Source: Tubiluchus corallicola | Taxonomy: Eukaryota; Priapulida; Priapulimorpha; Priapulimorphida; Tubiluchidae | Direction: 5' to 3' | Assembly (NCBI GenBank): GCA_030141605.1 | Contig: JAQGDQ010001556.1 | Span: 1 to 34,842, forward strand | Length of the DNA: 34,842 bases | In this document: positions 1-10,643 of the stretch, piece after piece | Numbering within the stretch: position 1 is the first letter of the stretch | How the letters are laid out: each line of letters begins with the position of its first letter | The notes under the pieces: model-generated | Told to the model about the DNA's origin: nothing | The model's input: only the letters and a program-made list of their open reading frames with translations | The model's database searches: none | Translations under genes and position numbers: made by a program

Positions 1-153
1 TGTGAGGATAAAGAAATTATTGTACAGTTGATAGGCCGTGTTGTGTTTAGTGTTCCGGCTCGGACGGAAATCGGTCAGTTTCCTTTACCGCGGATGACGT
101 CCGTCTTATCCGATATCCGGACTAACGAGGTCCGGTTTAACGAGGGTCGATTG
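1..153 (-). mobile_element. Truncated pogo/Tigger-like MITE (family M1), cut by window edge
   Basis: This stretch is the reverse complement, with scattered mismatches, of the first ~160 bp of the complete M1 element at 15431-15756. Shared blocks include TGTGAGGATAAAGAAATTAT and the TTATCCGATATC region. Its outer end reads ...ACGAGGGTCGATTG followed by TA (154-155), matching the CAGTCGACCCTGGTTAAACC end of the other copy apart from CAG to CAA. The element ends only 32 bp before exon 1, so the distal part of this 3' splice region is transposon-derived. The pogo/Tigger assignment is inferred from TIR style and the TA target. Confidence 0.8.
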
Positions 154-185
154 TATTTTGCTCTATGTATTATATTTTTTTACAG

Positions 186-314
186 ATCAAAACGAATGTA
201 TGCTAAGCATGGATGACTGCGATAGCGACACTACGGAATGCGTGAACACCAGAGGGGGCTTTGCTTGTACCTGTCTAACGGGATATTCACCTGTCAACAG
301 AACTCACTGTCAAG
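186..314 (+). CDS. cbEGF exon 1 (type A) of large extracellular gene
   Basis: A phase 1-1 exon between TTTTTTTTACAG and G|GTACTA encodes one complete EGF module starting DQNEC and ending VNRTHCQG. It shows the D-x-N-E-C calcium-binding start and six cysteines spaced 6-6-8-1-11. The segment CVNTRGGFACTC fits the Asp/Asn beta-hydroxylation consensus C-x-[DN]-x4-[FY]-x-C-x-C. NRT is a potential N-glycosylation sequon and is shared with exon 3, the closest paralogue in the window. cbEGF modules act outside the cell as Ca2+-stiffened rods or ligand-binding arrays. The upstream part of the gene is outside the window. Confidence 0.93.
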
Positions 315-318
315 GTAC

Positions 319-484
319 TACTGTGCAGGGGCGGAACTAGGAGGGGGCGAAGGGGGGCACCCCCCTGCTACTGTGGGAGGAAAATTGCAAATTTGTTTTG
401 AAATTATTTCACTACCGAGTGTTTTGTTGCTCATTTTCAGGCTTGTCTTCGCTCTCAAGGTTCTGACTTATTAATTTTTAATAG
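319..484. other. G/C-run intron segment, possible hAT-type end
   Basis: Just after exon 1 the intron reads GCAGGGGCGGAACTAGGAGG, then runs of G and C. A CAGGGGCGGA start resembles some hAT terminal repeats, but no matching inverted end or target-site duplication was found before the minisatellite. It is recorded as unassigned sequence. Confidence 0.25.
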
Positions 485-3221
485 TTTTGTGCGAGTTGCG
501 GACTATGTATTTAAGCAGGTATGTTTTTACCTTCACTGTAGAGGGCGAGTTGTGGACTTTGTATTTAAGCGGGTAGGTTTTTTACCTTCACTGTAGAGGG
601 CGAGTTGCGGACTTTGTATTTAAACAGGTATGTTTTTACCTTCACTGTAGAGGGCGAGTTGTGGACTTTGTATTTAAGCGGGTAGGTTTTTTACCTTCAC
701 TGTAGAGGGCGAGTTGCGGACTTTGTATTTAAGCAGGTATGTTTTTACCTTCACTGTAGAGGGCGAGTTGTGGACTTTGTATTTAAGCAGGTAGGTTTTT
801 TACCTTCACTGTAGAGGGCGAGTTGCGGACTTTGTATTTAAGCGGGTAGGTTTTTTACCTTCACTGTAGAGGGTGAGTTGCGGACTTTGTATTTAAGCGG
901 GTAGGTTTTTTACCTTCACTGTAGAGGGCGACTTGTGGACTCTGTATTTAAGCAGGTAGGTTTTTTACCTTCACTGTAGAGGGCGAGTTGCGGACTTTGT
1001 ATTTAAGCAGGTAGGTTTTTTACCTTCACTGTAGAGGGCGAGTTGCGGACTTTGTATTTAAGCGGGTAGGTTTTTTACCTTCACTGTAGAGGGCGAGTTG
1101 TGGACTTTGTATTTAAGCAGGTATGTTTTTACCTTCACTGTAGAGGGCGAGTTGTGGACTTTGTATTTAAGCGGGTAGGTTTTTTACCTTCACTGTAGAG
1201 GGCGAGTTGCGGACTTTGTATTTAAGCAGGTATGTTTTTACCTTCACTGTAGAGGGCGAGTTGTGGACTTTGTATTTAAGCGGGTAGGTTTTTTACCTTC
1301 ACTGTAGAGGGCGAGTTGCGGACTTTGTATTTAAGCAGGTATGTTTTTACCTTCACTGTAGAGGGCGAGTTGTGGACTTTGTATTTAAGCGGGTAGGTTT
1401 TTTACCTTCACTGTAGAGGGCGAGTTGCGGACTTTGTATTTAAGCGGGTAGGTTTTTTACCTTCACTGTAGAGGGTGAGTTGCGGACTTTGTATTTAAGC
1501 GGGTAGGTTTTTTACCTTCACTGTAGAGGGCGACTTGTGGACTCTGTATTTAAGCAGGTAGGTTTTTTACCTTCACTGTAGAGGGCGAGTTGCGGACTTT
1601 GTATTTAAGCGGGTAGGTTTTTTACCTTCACTGTAGAGGGCGAGTTGCGGACTTTGTATTTAAGCGGGTAGGTTTTTTACCTTCACTGTAGAGGGCGAGT
1701 TGCAGACTTTGTATTTAAGCGGGTAGGTTTTTTACCTTCACTGTAGAGGGCGAGTTGCGGACTTTGTATTTAAGCGGGTAGGTTTTTTACCTTCACTGTA
1801 GAGGGCGAGTTGCGGACTTTGTATTTAAGCGGGTAGGTTTTACCTTCACTGTAGAGGGCGAGTTGCGGACTTTGTATTTAAGCGGGTAGGTTTTTTACCT
1901 TCACTGTAGAGGGCGAGTTGCGGACTTTGTATTCAAGAGGGTAGGTTTTTTACCTTCACTGTAGAGGGCGAGTTGCGGACTCTGTATTTAAGCAGGTAGG
2001 TTTTTTACCTTCACTGTAGAGGGCGAGTTGTGGACTTTGTATTTAAGCGGGTATGTTTTTTACCTTCACTGTAGAGGGCGAGTTGCGGACTTTGTATTTA
2101 AGCGGGTAGGTTTTTTACCTTCACTGTAGAGGGCGAGTTGCGGACTCTGTATTTAAGCAGGTAGGTTTTTTACCTTCACTGTAGAGGGCGAGTTGTGGAC
2201 TTTGTATTTAAGCGGGTAGGTTTTTTACCTTCACTGTAGAGGGTGAGTTGCGGACTTTGTATTTAAGCGGGTAGGTTTTTTACCTTCACTGTAGAGGGCG
2301 AGTTGCAGACTTTGTATTTAAGCGGGTAGGTTTTTTACCTTCACTGTAGAGGGCGAGTTGCAGACTTTGTATTTAAGCGGGTAGGTTTTTTACCTTCACT
2401 GTAGAGGGCGAGTTGTGGACTTTGTATTTAAGCGGGTAGGTTTTTTACCTTCACTGTAGAGGGCGAGTTGCAGACTTTGTATTTAAGCAGGTAGGTTTTT
2501 TACCTTCACTGTAGAGGGCGAGTTGCGGACTTTGTATTTAAGCAGGTAGGTTTTTTACCTTCACTGTAGAGGGTGAGTTGCGGACTTTGTATTTAAGCGG
2601 GTAGGTTTTTTACCTTCACTGTAGAGGGCGAGTTGCGGACTCTGTATTTAAGCAGGTAGGTTTTTTACCTTCACTGTAGAGGGCGAGTTGCGGACTTTGT
2701 ATTTAAGAGGGTATGTTTTTACTTTCACTGTAGAGGGCGAGTTGCGGACTTTGTATTTAAGCAGGTAGGTTTTTTACCTTCACTGTAGAGGGCGAGTTGC
2801 GGACTTTGTATTTAAGCAGGTAGGTTTTTTACCTTCACTGTAGAGGGCGAGTTGCGGACTTTGTATTTAAGAGGGTATGTTTTTTACCTTCACTGTAGAG
2901 GGCGAGTTGCGGACTTTGTATTTAAGCAGGTAGGTTTTTTACCTTCACTGTAGAGGGCGAGTTGCGGACTTTGTATTTAAGAGGGTATGTTTTTTACCTT
3001 CACTGTAGAGGGTGAGTTGCGGACTTTGTATTTAAGCAGGTAGGTTTTTTACCTTCACTGTAGAGGGCGAGTTGCGGACTTTGTATTTAAGCAGGTAGGT
3101 TTTTTTACCTTCACTGTAGAGGGCGAGTTGCGGACTTTGTATTTAAGAGGGTAGGTTTTTTACCTTCACTGTAGAGGGCGAGTTGCGGACTTTGTATTTA
3201 AGAGGGTATGTTTTTTACCTT
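485..3221. repeat. ~55-bp minisatellite, about 50 units
   Basis: A head-to-tail array fills two thirds of intron 1. Units are 54-56 bp and run through GGGCGAGTTGCGGACTTTGT, ATTTAAGCGGGTAGG, a T5-T7 run and ACCTTCACTGTAGA. Variants include GCAGGTATGT, GCGGGTAGGT, GAGGGTATG, GGGTGAGTTG and GACTTGTGG. The variants are ordered: the rare GACTTGTGGACTCTG unit occurs at ~930 and again at ~1532, about 602 bp apart (11 units), with a nearly matching order of variants before each. Many units contain CAG|GTATGT or CAG|GTAGGT, which look like splice donors, and a T-rich ...CTGTAG, which looks like a splice acceptor. Confidence 0.97.
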
Positions 3222-3302
3222 CGGCCTGTACAACAAAAAGGACTTGTACTTAACATTTAGTTTTTATTTTTATCGTGCATCTTAGCTGCTTCTGTTGTTT
3301 TA

Positions 3303-3713
3303 CAATACACTCATATCTCGGTTTGTCGGACCAAACCGGGGAGACGTCGGTCCGAATTTACCGATTGTCCGTATTTACCAATACTAAGCTAATACAGTAG
3401 GCACCATGTATTAGACTCACGATGATGTAGAATCAATCGTATAATTGTCTCAAAAATATCTAGTGCGGGCTGCTTCCATCGGCAATTGACTCAAATAATT
3501 CCGCATAATTGACTCTATATTTTTACATTATAGAGAAATACACATGGTTCTACTGATGTAATGATATTTACAAAGTGACAGCCCGCCAACTAGCGGTCAG
3601 CTCGTGAAACAACGGACTGTGTCCGTAGTACGCGGGACTTTTTACCGGTCCACATTTTGTCTGATTCTTCCGATATCCATAAAAGCGAGGTCCGGCAAAT
3701 CGAGATATGATTG
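3303..3713 (+). mobile_element. MITE family M2, complete copy
   Basis: A 411-bp element is flanked by TA (3301-3302 and 3714-3715). Its ends are imperfect inverted repeats: CAATACACTCATATCTCGGT on the left, and a right end whose reverse complement begins CAATCATATCTCGATTTGCC. The interior matches the copy at 15126-15914 in reverse orientation, and part of it matches 29495-29690. There is no coding capacity, so it is non-autonomous. TA targets and this TIR style suggest the Tc1/mariner-pogo group; that assignment is inference. Confidence 0.82.
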
Positions 3714-3715
3714 TA

Positions 3716-4049
3716 CATTAGCCACCGCTTATTAAAACCAGGGTCAATTTTAAGCCAATTAGGCAGATTTATTATTATAAGCCCCCCACACCATGAGCGG
3801 CCCGACGTCAGTCACATCAGGTGACAGAAGTTTTTCAAAGATAAAACTGGCTAAAACATTAACTTATGGTACACTGTCTCAGAAGAGAGACTATATAATT
3901 TAGCGATGCTATCTGTAGAAAATGAAATTGCAATGACATTGATTTTGAAAGATTTCTCGGATAGAAAAGCCAAAAAAGTCTGTTGTGAAAGTCATGTTTA
4001 AACTTGTAAAGTGTTTATGAAACTACATACACATGAGTAGAAAGTAAAT
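3716..4049. other. Intron 1 sequence with no recognised feature
   Basis: AT-rich intron between the M2 element and a dispersed repeat. No ORF, splice-flanked exon or repeat was recognised. Confidence 0.5.
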
Positions 4050-4257
4050 CAGGCAGTATATATAGGTATAGGTAAGCTATGCAGGCTTGTACAGGCTTCA
4101 CAAAACCATTACTTTAAATTAGGGGGAGAACCAGTCAATATGCATTCACTGGACCGTGCACTTATACTGGTGGTAAGCAGCTGGTATAGTAAAAGGATTA
4201 GTTCATAGATGGCAGCACCTAAAAAATGTACAATTACAACTTCAACATCTGTTTTTA
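4050..4257. repeat. Dispersed repeat shared with 31065-31262 (probable hAT fragment)
   Basis: This block shares recognisable order and wording with the interior of the hAT-type element at 30744-31539. Common landmarks include ATTCACTGGACCG, AGATGGCAGCACCTAAAA and TATATAGGTA. No terminal repeats were seen here, so it is probably an internal fragment of the same family. The remaining 4258-4490 holds nothing recognisable apart from the polypyrimidine tract of exon 2. Confidence 0.65.
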
Positions 4258-4496
4258 GGAGGCCTGTGCACAAATAGTGTGTCAGTAATTATCTTGACTT
4301 GTTGTTAAATATTAAAAAAACTTTCATGTGGGATCTAAATATTTAGTATGTCATTGTAGCTAATGGTGGAGCCACAAGCAGTCTTCTCTTTTCGACTGAG
4401 ACTGGCAAACTACATGAAGCACAAAACATCAAACTCCAGCTTTTGTAGGGTAAATAAATCATTCTTTATCATTAAATGAAATTGTTTTTGTTCTAG

Positions 4497-4625
4497 ACGT
4501 AGACGAGTGCACAGATGATATGAACGATTGTCACGAAGAAGCTGAGTGTTTGAACAACGTGGGCAGTTACACTTGTCAATGCAATCGTCGGGGATTCATT
4601 GGAAACGGAGTTGCAACTTGCAGCG
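4497..4625 (+). CDS. cbEGF exon 2 (type B)
   Basis: A phase 1-1 exon between TTTTTGTTCTAG and G|GTAGGT encodes a module starting DVDEC and ending GVATCSG. Six cysteines are spaced 6-5-8-1-12. [12 protein letters not shown] fits the beta-hydroxylation and Ca2+ consensus. The five-residue Cys2-Cys3 loop and the GFIGNG motif before the last cysteine define the type B module that recurs in exons 5, 7, 11, 13 and 15. Confidence 0.93.
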
Positions 4626-4963
4626 GTAGGTACCGAGAGCACGTTGGAACTTCAGATCAAATTTGTAACAGATAAACTGAAAGGTACATCGTTAAGTGAG
4701 AAAAAGGTGTCAAAAGGTCAGCGTCGGCTGTATCAATTAGCACGTAGATCACGCAAGTGTACACAACATTAAACTACGTGGTAGTTTAAGTTGAGGTGAT
4801 TGAAGGGGGCGTGTTTTTCTTAATCTTATCCAATTAAATCACTTATAAATGTTTAGAGAAATAGCATGATTGGATAGTCGAGATTCTCCTGAATAGCTCA
4901 GTACCTCATTTGTAATCATTTAGTTATGTAAATGCTCATGCAGTAGCAGAAGAGCCATGGGCG

Positions 4964-5043
4964 TTGTAAGACCTCTTTTGAATGGTGCAGTCCTGGAGGA
5001 GTTTTGTAAGACCTCTTCTGAATGGTGCAGTTTTGGAGGAGTT
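4964..5043. repeat. Tandem duplication of ~40 bp
   Basis: TTGTAAGACCTCTT[TC]TGAATGGTGCAGT..TGGAGGAGT occurs twice in direct succession. The rest of 4626-5172 shows no recognisable feature. Confidence 0.85.
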
Positions 5044-5172
5044 AAGTACAAATTCGTTGTAAGAAGACCTGGATGCAACTCAGACCCGGATGTTCAAGTG
5101 GTGCGCCCGTACACATAAGATGTGAATGCGGATTAAGTATGGCGTCAACTACGGATGAATTTGTCGTAATGA

Positions 5173-5880
5173 ATTAATTAAGTTGTGTAAAGTCAAGCAT
5201 TCGTAAGTTGCACGGGTCGTAAGCGCAACTATCTGTATCAGCCACTAGAAGTCTCTATAGTCTTCCGACTGGTCCTGTTAGAATACAGCGATTAATTAAG
5301 TTGTGTAAAGTCGAGCATTCGTAAGTTGCACGGGTCGTAAGCGCAACTACCTGTATGAGCCACTAGAGGTCTCTGTAGTCTTCCGGCTGGTCCTGTTAGA
5401 ATACAGCGATTAATTAAGTTGTGTAAAGTCGAGCATTCGTAAGTTGCACGGGTCGTAAGCGCAACTATCTGTATCAGCCACTAGAAGTCTCTATAGTCTT
5501 TCGGCTGGTCCTGTTAGAATACAGCGATTAATTAAGTTGTGTAAAGTCGAGCATTCGTAAGTTGCACGGGTCGTAAGCGCAACTACCTGTATGAGCCACT
5601 AGAGGTCTCTGTAGTCTTCCGGCTGGTCCTGTTAGAATACAGCGATTAATTAAGTTGTGTAAAGTCGAGCATTCGTAAGTTGCACGGGTCGTAAGCGCAA
5701 CTACCTGTATCAGCCACTAGAGGTCTCTCTGGTTTTCAAGTCGGCCCTGTTAGAATACAGCTATTAACTAAGTTGTGTAAAGTCGAGCATTTGTAAGTTA
5801 CAAGGGTCTTAAGTGCAACTACCTGTAACAGCCACTAGAGGTCTCTGTAGTCTTCCGGCCGGCCCTGTTAGAATACAGCT
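5173..5880. repeat. 118-bp satellite, six units, ends just before exon 3
   Basis: Units begin at 5173, 5291, 5409, 5527, 5645 and 5763, each starting ATTAA[TC]TAAGTTGTGTAAAG. The first four alternate between a form with CTATCTGTATCAGCC and AGAAGTCTCTATAG, and a form with CTACCTGTATGAGCC and AGAGGTCTCTGTAG. That makes a 236-bp dimeric higher-order unit. The last two units, nearest exon 3, are more diverged. The array ends 37 bp before the exon. Confidence 0.97.
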
Positions 5881-5917
5881 ATTAGTTTCGATTATGTAAA
5901 CGTTTGATATTTTTCAG

Positions 5918-6046
5918 ATCAAAACGAATGTGTGAGAGGACTGGATAATTGTGACGAAGAAACAACAGATTGCAGAAATAATGAAGGCAGCTTCAGTTGC
6001 AGATGCCAGTCCGGCCACAGCACTGTAAATAGAACCCATTGTGAAG
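5918..6046 (+). CDS. cbEGF exon 3 (type A)
   Basis: A phase 1-1 exon between TGATATTTTTCAG and G|GTTCGC encodes a module starting DQNEC and ending VNRTHCEG. Cysteines are spaced 6-6-8-1-11 and CRNNEGSFSCRC carries the Ca2+/hydroxylation consensus. The DQNEC start and VNRTHC end, with its NRT sequon, match exon 1, so the two are recent paralogues. The donor GTTCGC departs from GTRAGT and may be a weak splice site. Confidence 0.92.
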
Positions 6047-6658
6047 GTTCGCTTGTTCATTCTCACCTTTTTCTTATGAGGCTAGGAAAACCACAGATTC
6101 TTGGTTGCCAAGTTAAGCATTGATGAGTTTGTTTAGTAAATCAATAGGCGACGGGCAGTTTTACCTGACCTGTGGGTCCTGGATTTTTGACTTGTTTTGT
6201 TAACGTTAGGATTATACTCGAGAATGACCTTGGTTTTGGTCTTGCCACAACCGTTAATATAATAAGTAGGCCCCGTTAAGTTTTTATAACAATGTACTTT
6301 TACACAATGTTGTATCAACGTAGTTGAATAAGCCTAGTTTGTTTATATTAAGTGGAACAAGAAAAAATTCTTACCCGTGAGAATTCATGCAGCCCAAGTG
6401 AAACGTTTGAAGATCTGACTTGTCATATTTGTTATTGATTTGACAAATGAAAATGTTAATTTATTATAAAATGTAAACTCACAGTTTTATTTAATAACGA
6501 TTTTACAAAACTTTTCTTTTAAATAAATTTAAAGTGCTGTCTAATTTTCAATTATTTACTATCTTAATGTCATGATTGTCATTAATGATGGTACAAAGCC
6601 ACAATTCATTAAATTTTGATACCAAACTCTAAAGACTAGAAATCTGAAAAGTTACAAA

Positions 6659-6735
6659 TACGGTCTGGATTTGAACCAGGCACCTTCGGCTTACAAGACT
6701 GCTTCCCGATGAATATGGCAGTCCAAAGTTCATCC
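6659..6735 (-). repeat. tRNA-like sequence (degenerate tRNA or SINE head)
   Basis: The minus strand contains a perfect B-box, GGTTCAAATCC (6667-6677), preceded by AGTCTTGTAAGCCGAAGG, which resembles a tRNA anticodon arm with TGT, and by a poor A-box-like stretch. The acceptor and anticodon stems do not pair well, so a functional tRNA is unlikely. It is more likely a tRNA pseudogene or tRNA-derived SINE. The rest of intron 3 (6047-6839) shows nothing else recognisable. Confidence 0.4.
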
Positions 6736-6839
6736 TGTATAGGTGGTCAACCATTTCAGCATTTCTAACGTCATACCGCTCGCGCTAGAGATCGTTTCCG
6801 TTTGTTCTAACTTTCTAAATCATCTGTATAAAATTTCAG

Positions 6840-6968
6840 ACATTAACGAATGCTCTGAGGACAATGGCGGCTGTGACGTTGACACGACTGCGTGCGTGAA
6901 CACGATCGGTGCGTTCCGCTGTGACTGCCTGAGTGGGTTTAACAGGGACACGCTTACTCAGTGTGCAG
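6840..6968 (+). CDS. cbEGF exon 4 (type A)
   Basis: A phase 1-1 exon between AAAATTTCAG and G|GTACGT encodes DINEC...[10 protein letters not shown]...TLTQCAG with cysteines spaced 6-6-8-1-11. [12 protein letters not shown] keeps the hydroxylation/Ca2+ pattern. It follows another type A exon directly, one of three places where the A-B alternation is broken (the others are exons 8-9 and 9-10). Confidence 0.93.
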
Positions 6969-7056
6969 GTACGTGACAATTATCGGTTCAAATTGAAATG
7001 TTTTAAGAAAAAAAAGCACAAATCTCTTTTTTTAATTTGCAGTGGTAACTAGATTA

Positions 7057-7306
7057 CAGTGCAACATCGTTATAGCAAATCACAGTGCAACATCATTATA
7101 GCAAATCACAGTGCAACATCATTATAGCAAATCACAGTGCAACATCATTATAGCAAATCACAGTGCAACATCATTATAGCAAATCACAGTGCAACATCAT
7201 TATAGCAAATCACAGTGCAATATCGTTATAGCAAATCACAGTGCAACATCGTTATAGCAAATCACAGTGCAACATCGTTATAGCAAATCACAGTGCAACA
7301 TCATTA
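7057..7306. repeat. 26-bp minisatellite
   Basis: About nine and a half nearly identical units of CAGTGCAACATC[AG]TTATAG plus CAAATCA. Near-identity between units suggests recent expansion or homogenisation. Confidence 0.97.
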
Positions 7307-7442
7307 TACCAGATCTGCTAACTACTCTATAACCTAGGTACTCTATAAGCATATGCAGCTAATTATATGTATATGCTAATAGTGGACAGGCATGTATTAA
7401 CAATAAAAGTATGTAATTAATGTGCAATGTGTGGTTTCCTAG

Positions 7443-7905
7443 AAGATGTAAAAGTACTTTTAGAAGCTGATATGGAGTATTAATTACTTTGCGGTATATT
7501 TAATTTCAATCAAATATATTTTACGTGACTTCTCTAAACTAAAAACAGATGAAACGTTTCATATTAAATTGCATGTACACGTTCAGTGCTTCATAGTACT
7601 AAAGTGCAAAGTACTTTTAGAATGTGATATCTAGTATCAACTACTTTGCAGTATATTTAATTTCAATTAAATGTATTTTACGTGACTTCTCTAAACTAAA
7701 AACTGGTGAATGTTTGATATCAAGTTGCATGTACATGTTCAGTGCTTCATAGTACTAAAGTGCAAAGTACTTTTAGAAGGTGCGGTCAAGTATCAACTGC
7801 TTTGCTTTTGCTAAATTCATATTCAATGAAAACTATTTTATGCAACTTCAATAAATGAAAAATTATCGAGTGTTTCATATTAGATTGCATGTAAACGTTC
7901 AGTTG
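7443..7905. repeat. ~157-bp tandem repeat, three diverged units
   Basis: AAGTACTTTTAGAA recurs at about 7453, 7610 and 7766. Each is followed by homologous sequence with ACTTTGC, TATTTTACGTGACTTCTCT and TTGCATGTA[CA]ACGTTCAGT. The third unit is most diverged. The stretch 7906-8270 beyond it has no recognised feature. Confidence 0.9.
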
Positions 7906-8269
7906 TAAATTTACATGACATGTTCAGTAAAGTCGTTGAGATTTAAAAAAGTCTGTTAATTTTGCTTGCACAAAATTTCTGTTTTTCCCTTGTATGAAAA
8001 GCTTTCTGCAGTAGGTTACATAACTTGATGAAACATCTCATTAGTACGTTACTAGTTTACATACGTAGGTGACTAGCTGGTTGCCAAGCCGTTGGAGTGA
8101 CTTTTTGTTTCGATATAGTAGTAAACAAAATGACCTTTTGACACAACTCTGCATGCCGCTTGCCTAACAACTTTTTTATAGCTATGACAAGCTATGTTTA
8201 ACTGTAAATTAATTTGCAAATGGCTGGCATAGGTAAAATATGGAATAAAAACTTGCCAAAGATAATTTG

Positions 8270-8720
8270 AAGTTTAAAGTTCAAGTTTATTTATTTCCAC
8301 TCTGCATCTAACAGTTATAATAAAAATACAGATAATTTCACTGAAGTAAATATAAATATAAATGCAGTATTATCCAGAAATTACAAAAGAGATTCTTATG
8401 CAGCATATGCATGTGCAAATTACATTACAGAACGATTTTGATGCATACAGTTTGAGCCTAAAAGCATAGCTTGACAGGCCAAACTGTACGTGGAAATCTT
8501 AAAGAAGTGATTAATAATTGAAATAATGATAATGTATACATAAAAGTGGGGTGGGGGGAATAGTGAATGAAAGATGAAATGGAGCGAGAACTAAGAAAAA
8601 CTGTGATCATGATTATAAAGTGTTCAGTAACCTGTTGAGCATAGTTACATGCATAATAATACAGGCAATACAGCCCAGTAAAAAGTGTGAAGTACCCAAT
8701 AACAGGGTACACTGTATTCA
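8270..8720 (-). mobile_element. Possible 3' end of a LINE-like element
   Basis: On the minus strand this region ends with TGGAAATAAATAAACTTGAA, a style typical of CR1/L2-type LINE 3' ends. Long ORFs through it do not resemble reverse transcriptase. The assignment rests only on the terminal sequence. Confidence 0.3.
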
Positions 8721-8905
8721 AACTAGTTACACGTTGTAATACTTAAATGAATGATGAAAATTGTGTTTTTTTATGAATTTGCATTACCCCCGTTGTGCGC
8801 TCGATCTAACTGTGTTCACTATAATGACGTTACGTTGTAATCACATGTTTTTATGTAAACATATATGACAGTAAATATGTGTAAATATAATATTAAACAT
8901 GCACA

Positions 8906-9032
8906 TCCATCCATCCATCCATCCATCCATCCATCCTATGTATCTATCTACCTATCTACTCATCCATCCATTCATCCATCCATCCATTCATCCATCCATT
9001 CATCCATCCGTTCATGCATCCATCCATCCGTC
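8906..9032. repeat. (CATC)n microsatellite
   Basis: CATC repeats interrupted by CTATCTACCTATC and CATTCATC variants. An in-frame translation (IHPSIHPS...) is an artefact of the repeat. The flanks 8721-8905 and 9033-9465 show no other feature. Confidence 0.97.
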
Positions 9033-9478
9033 CAGTGCCTAAATTCCTTTTATATCAGGGCGACTAGCAACGTATATTGTACTACTAGGCTGATTTCTAC
9101 TCAAAAACGTTAAGGCGCACACACATACTTGCTCTAGTCTGATGCTACAACAACACAAAACAAATTTGGGTTTATAAATGTTATAACGCCATTACACACA
9201 GCTAAATATATATTACTCTTTATCTTTTCAGCTGTAAAGTTATACATTCACGATGCCCCTTCTTTTGACCATTATGTCCTTCAGTAGGCAGACTGCATAA
9301 ATTTTTCCCTCTCCAAATAACAGCCATCTCAAGCGTTCTTCATCAGTTACTACTTGCCAACATTGAACTTGCAAAAATATCCATATTGGAAGAACATGCT
9401 TCAGACTATTTACTTTCTTATGTGTAGTATGTTATTGAAAAATGCACAATCACCTAAAACTTGTTTATTTGTGAGCAG

Positions 9479-9607
9479 ATGTTGACGAATGTGTGCGAAG
9501 AACGGACAACTGTCATCGTAATGCGGAATGTAGGAACACGTTTGGAGGATTTCTGTGCGAATGCGTTCGAGAGGGTTACGACGGCGACGGCGTTGAGACT
9601 TGCAATG
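9479..9607 (+). CDS. cbEGF exon 5 (type B)
   Basis: A phase 1-1 exon between TTGTGAGCAG and G|GTACGG encodes DVDEC...DNCHRNAEC...GVETCNG with cysteines spaced 6-5-8-1-12. CRNTFGGFLCEC carries the hydroxylation consensus and GYDGDG is the type B signature. The polypyrimidine tract (ACTTGTTTATTTGTGAGCAG) is interrupted by purines. Apparent ORFs on both strands here are shadows of this exon. Confidence 0.93.
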
Positions 9608-10285
9608 GTACGGTGTATTTTTGCCTTTACATTCATAATTACTTTGGCACAAACTGACAAAGAATAGCCTTCCACGAAAAGTGTAATAAAATGTTACGGT
9701 CGAGTCATTGAATCGTGGTGACGTCTGTAGTGATAGCAGTCAAAGCTAAGCAATGCCAGACCTACATGGTAACTAGATGGATAACCTGCTATCTGGTTGT
9801 AATAAACTGTGCTGTTTTATATAGGATGCTCGGGAACCCGTTTATTATTAAGCTACTATTTTTTGCATTAAAACATGAAGTGTTGGAAACAACTTGACTT
9901 GTGCTACTGCATCGCCCGTATTTGCTTGATATTATTAAAGGAAGACAGGATGATTTTTCAAATACTACCCCATTTTCAAGTACGATAAAAAGTATACTTT
10001 TAACACCAATAGTACTTCAAAAGCGTTTGCGATAATTAAATAACAGATTAAAAACTTAATTAATGGCGGGCGAGCCCAACTGTTGATGACATCACAAACT
10101 AACATAATTTTCAACAGCAAAAATATTCCACGAGCGTGTTGCACGTGTTTGCGAAAGCGGAAATTGAAGTACAGTGCTACTGTAAGATGTTCAGTGTGTT
10201 GTACTAAAACTAGGCAAGTTCTAAGATAAAAATTCAAATTTCAAATTTACCTCTGTGCTCACGCATGAGCTGTCGAACGTGTGTA
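9608..10285. other. Intron 5, first part: nothing recognised
   Basis: About 680 bp of AT-rich intron with no repeat, exon or element that I can support. Confidence 0.5.
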
Positions 10286-10297
10286 GTTTGTCACAAA

Positions 10298-10510
10298 CTA
10301 ACACATCTGAACTGAGCGGTACAGCACCTGTCTCTTATGCAATGCGTTTCCGAAATGCAGGCGCTAGTGCCCGTCGAACTAGCGAATGGCGAAATACATG
10401 TAACAGTGAAGAACTAGTGGTGCGAACTTGAAATTGTATTTTGTGCGATAATAATTCTTTCACGTAAGTTATTTTTGAAAAATTAATATGTTTTCTTTCA
10501 TATTTTAATG
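10298..10510. repeat. Intron block shared with 25030-25245
   Basis: About 210 bp align collinearly with sequence upstream of exon 12. Landmarks include AACTGAG[CA]GGTACAGCACCTG, GAAGAACTAGTGG and ATAATTCTTTCACGT. Both blocks lie in the same orientation about 320-345 bp upstream of paralogous type A exons (6 and 12). This looks like a leftover of duplicating an exon with its intron, although a repeat inserted twice is not excluded. Confidence 0.8.
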
Positions 10511-10643
10511 AGTAGATTGTTCTGACCTGCAGTTTAAGATTGGGTCTGATTTTGCTTTAAGTATTACGTAAATGATTCATCTGCTAACCATAGCAAAAGC
10601 CCTGAAGACTGTAGATATTATTCTCACCTTTGCATTTACTTAG

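Noticed and set aside
28-216. Short ORF running into exon 1
   Set aside because: It is in a different frame from the EGF exon and mostly covers MITE sequence.
485-3221. CRISPR-like array
   Set aside because: Units are contiguous direct repeats with no unique spacers, in animal intron sequence.
6659-6735. Functional tRNA gene (minus strand)
   Set aside because: A perfect B-box is present, but the acceptor and anticodon stems do not pair and the A-box is poor.
8458-8721. 87-codon minus-strand ORF
   Set aside because: It has no recognisable domain and lies in a probable LINE 3' untranslated region.
8865-9113. 82-codon ORF with IHPS repeats
   Set aside because: It is the translated CATC microsatellite.
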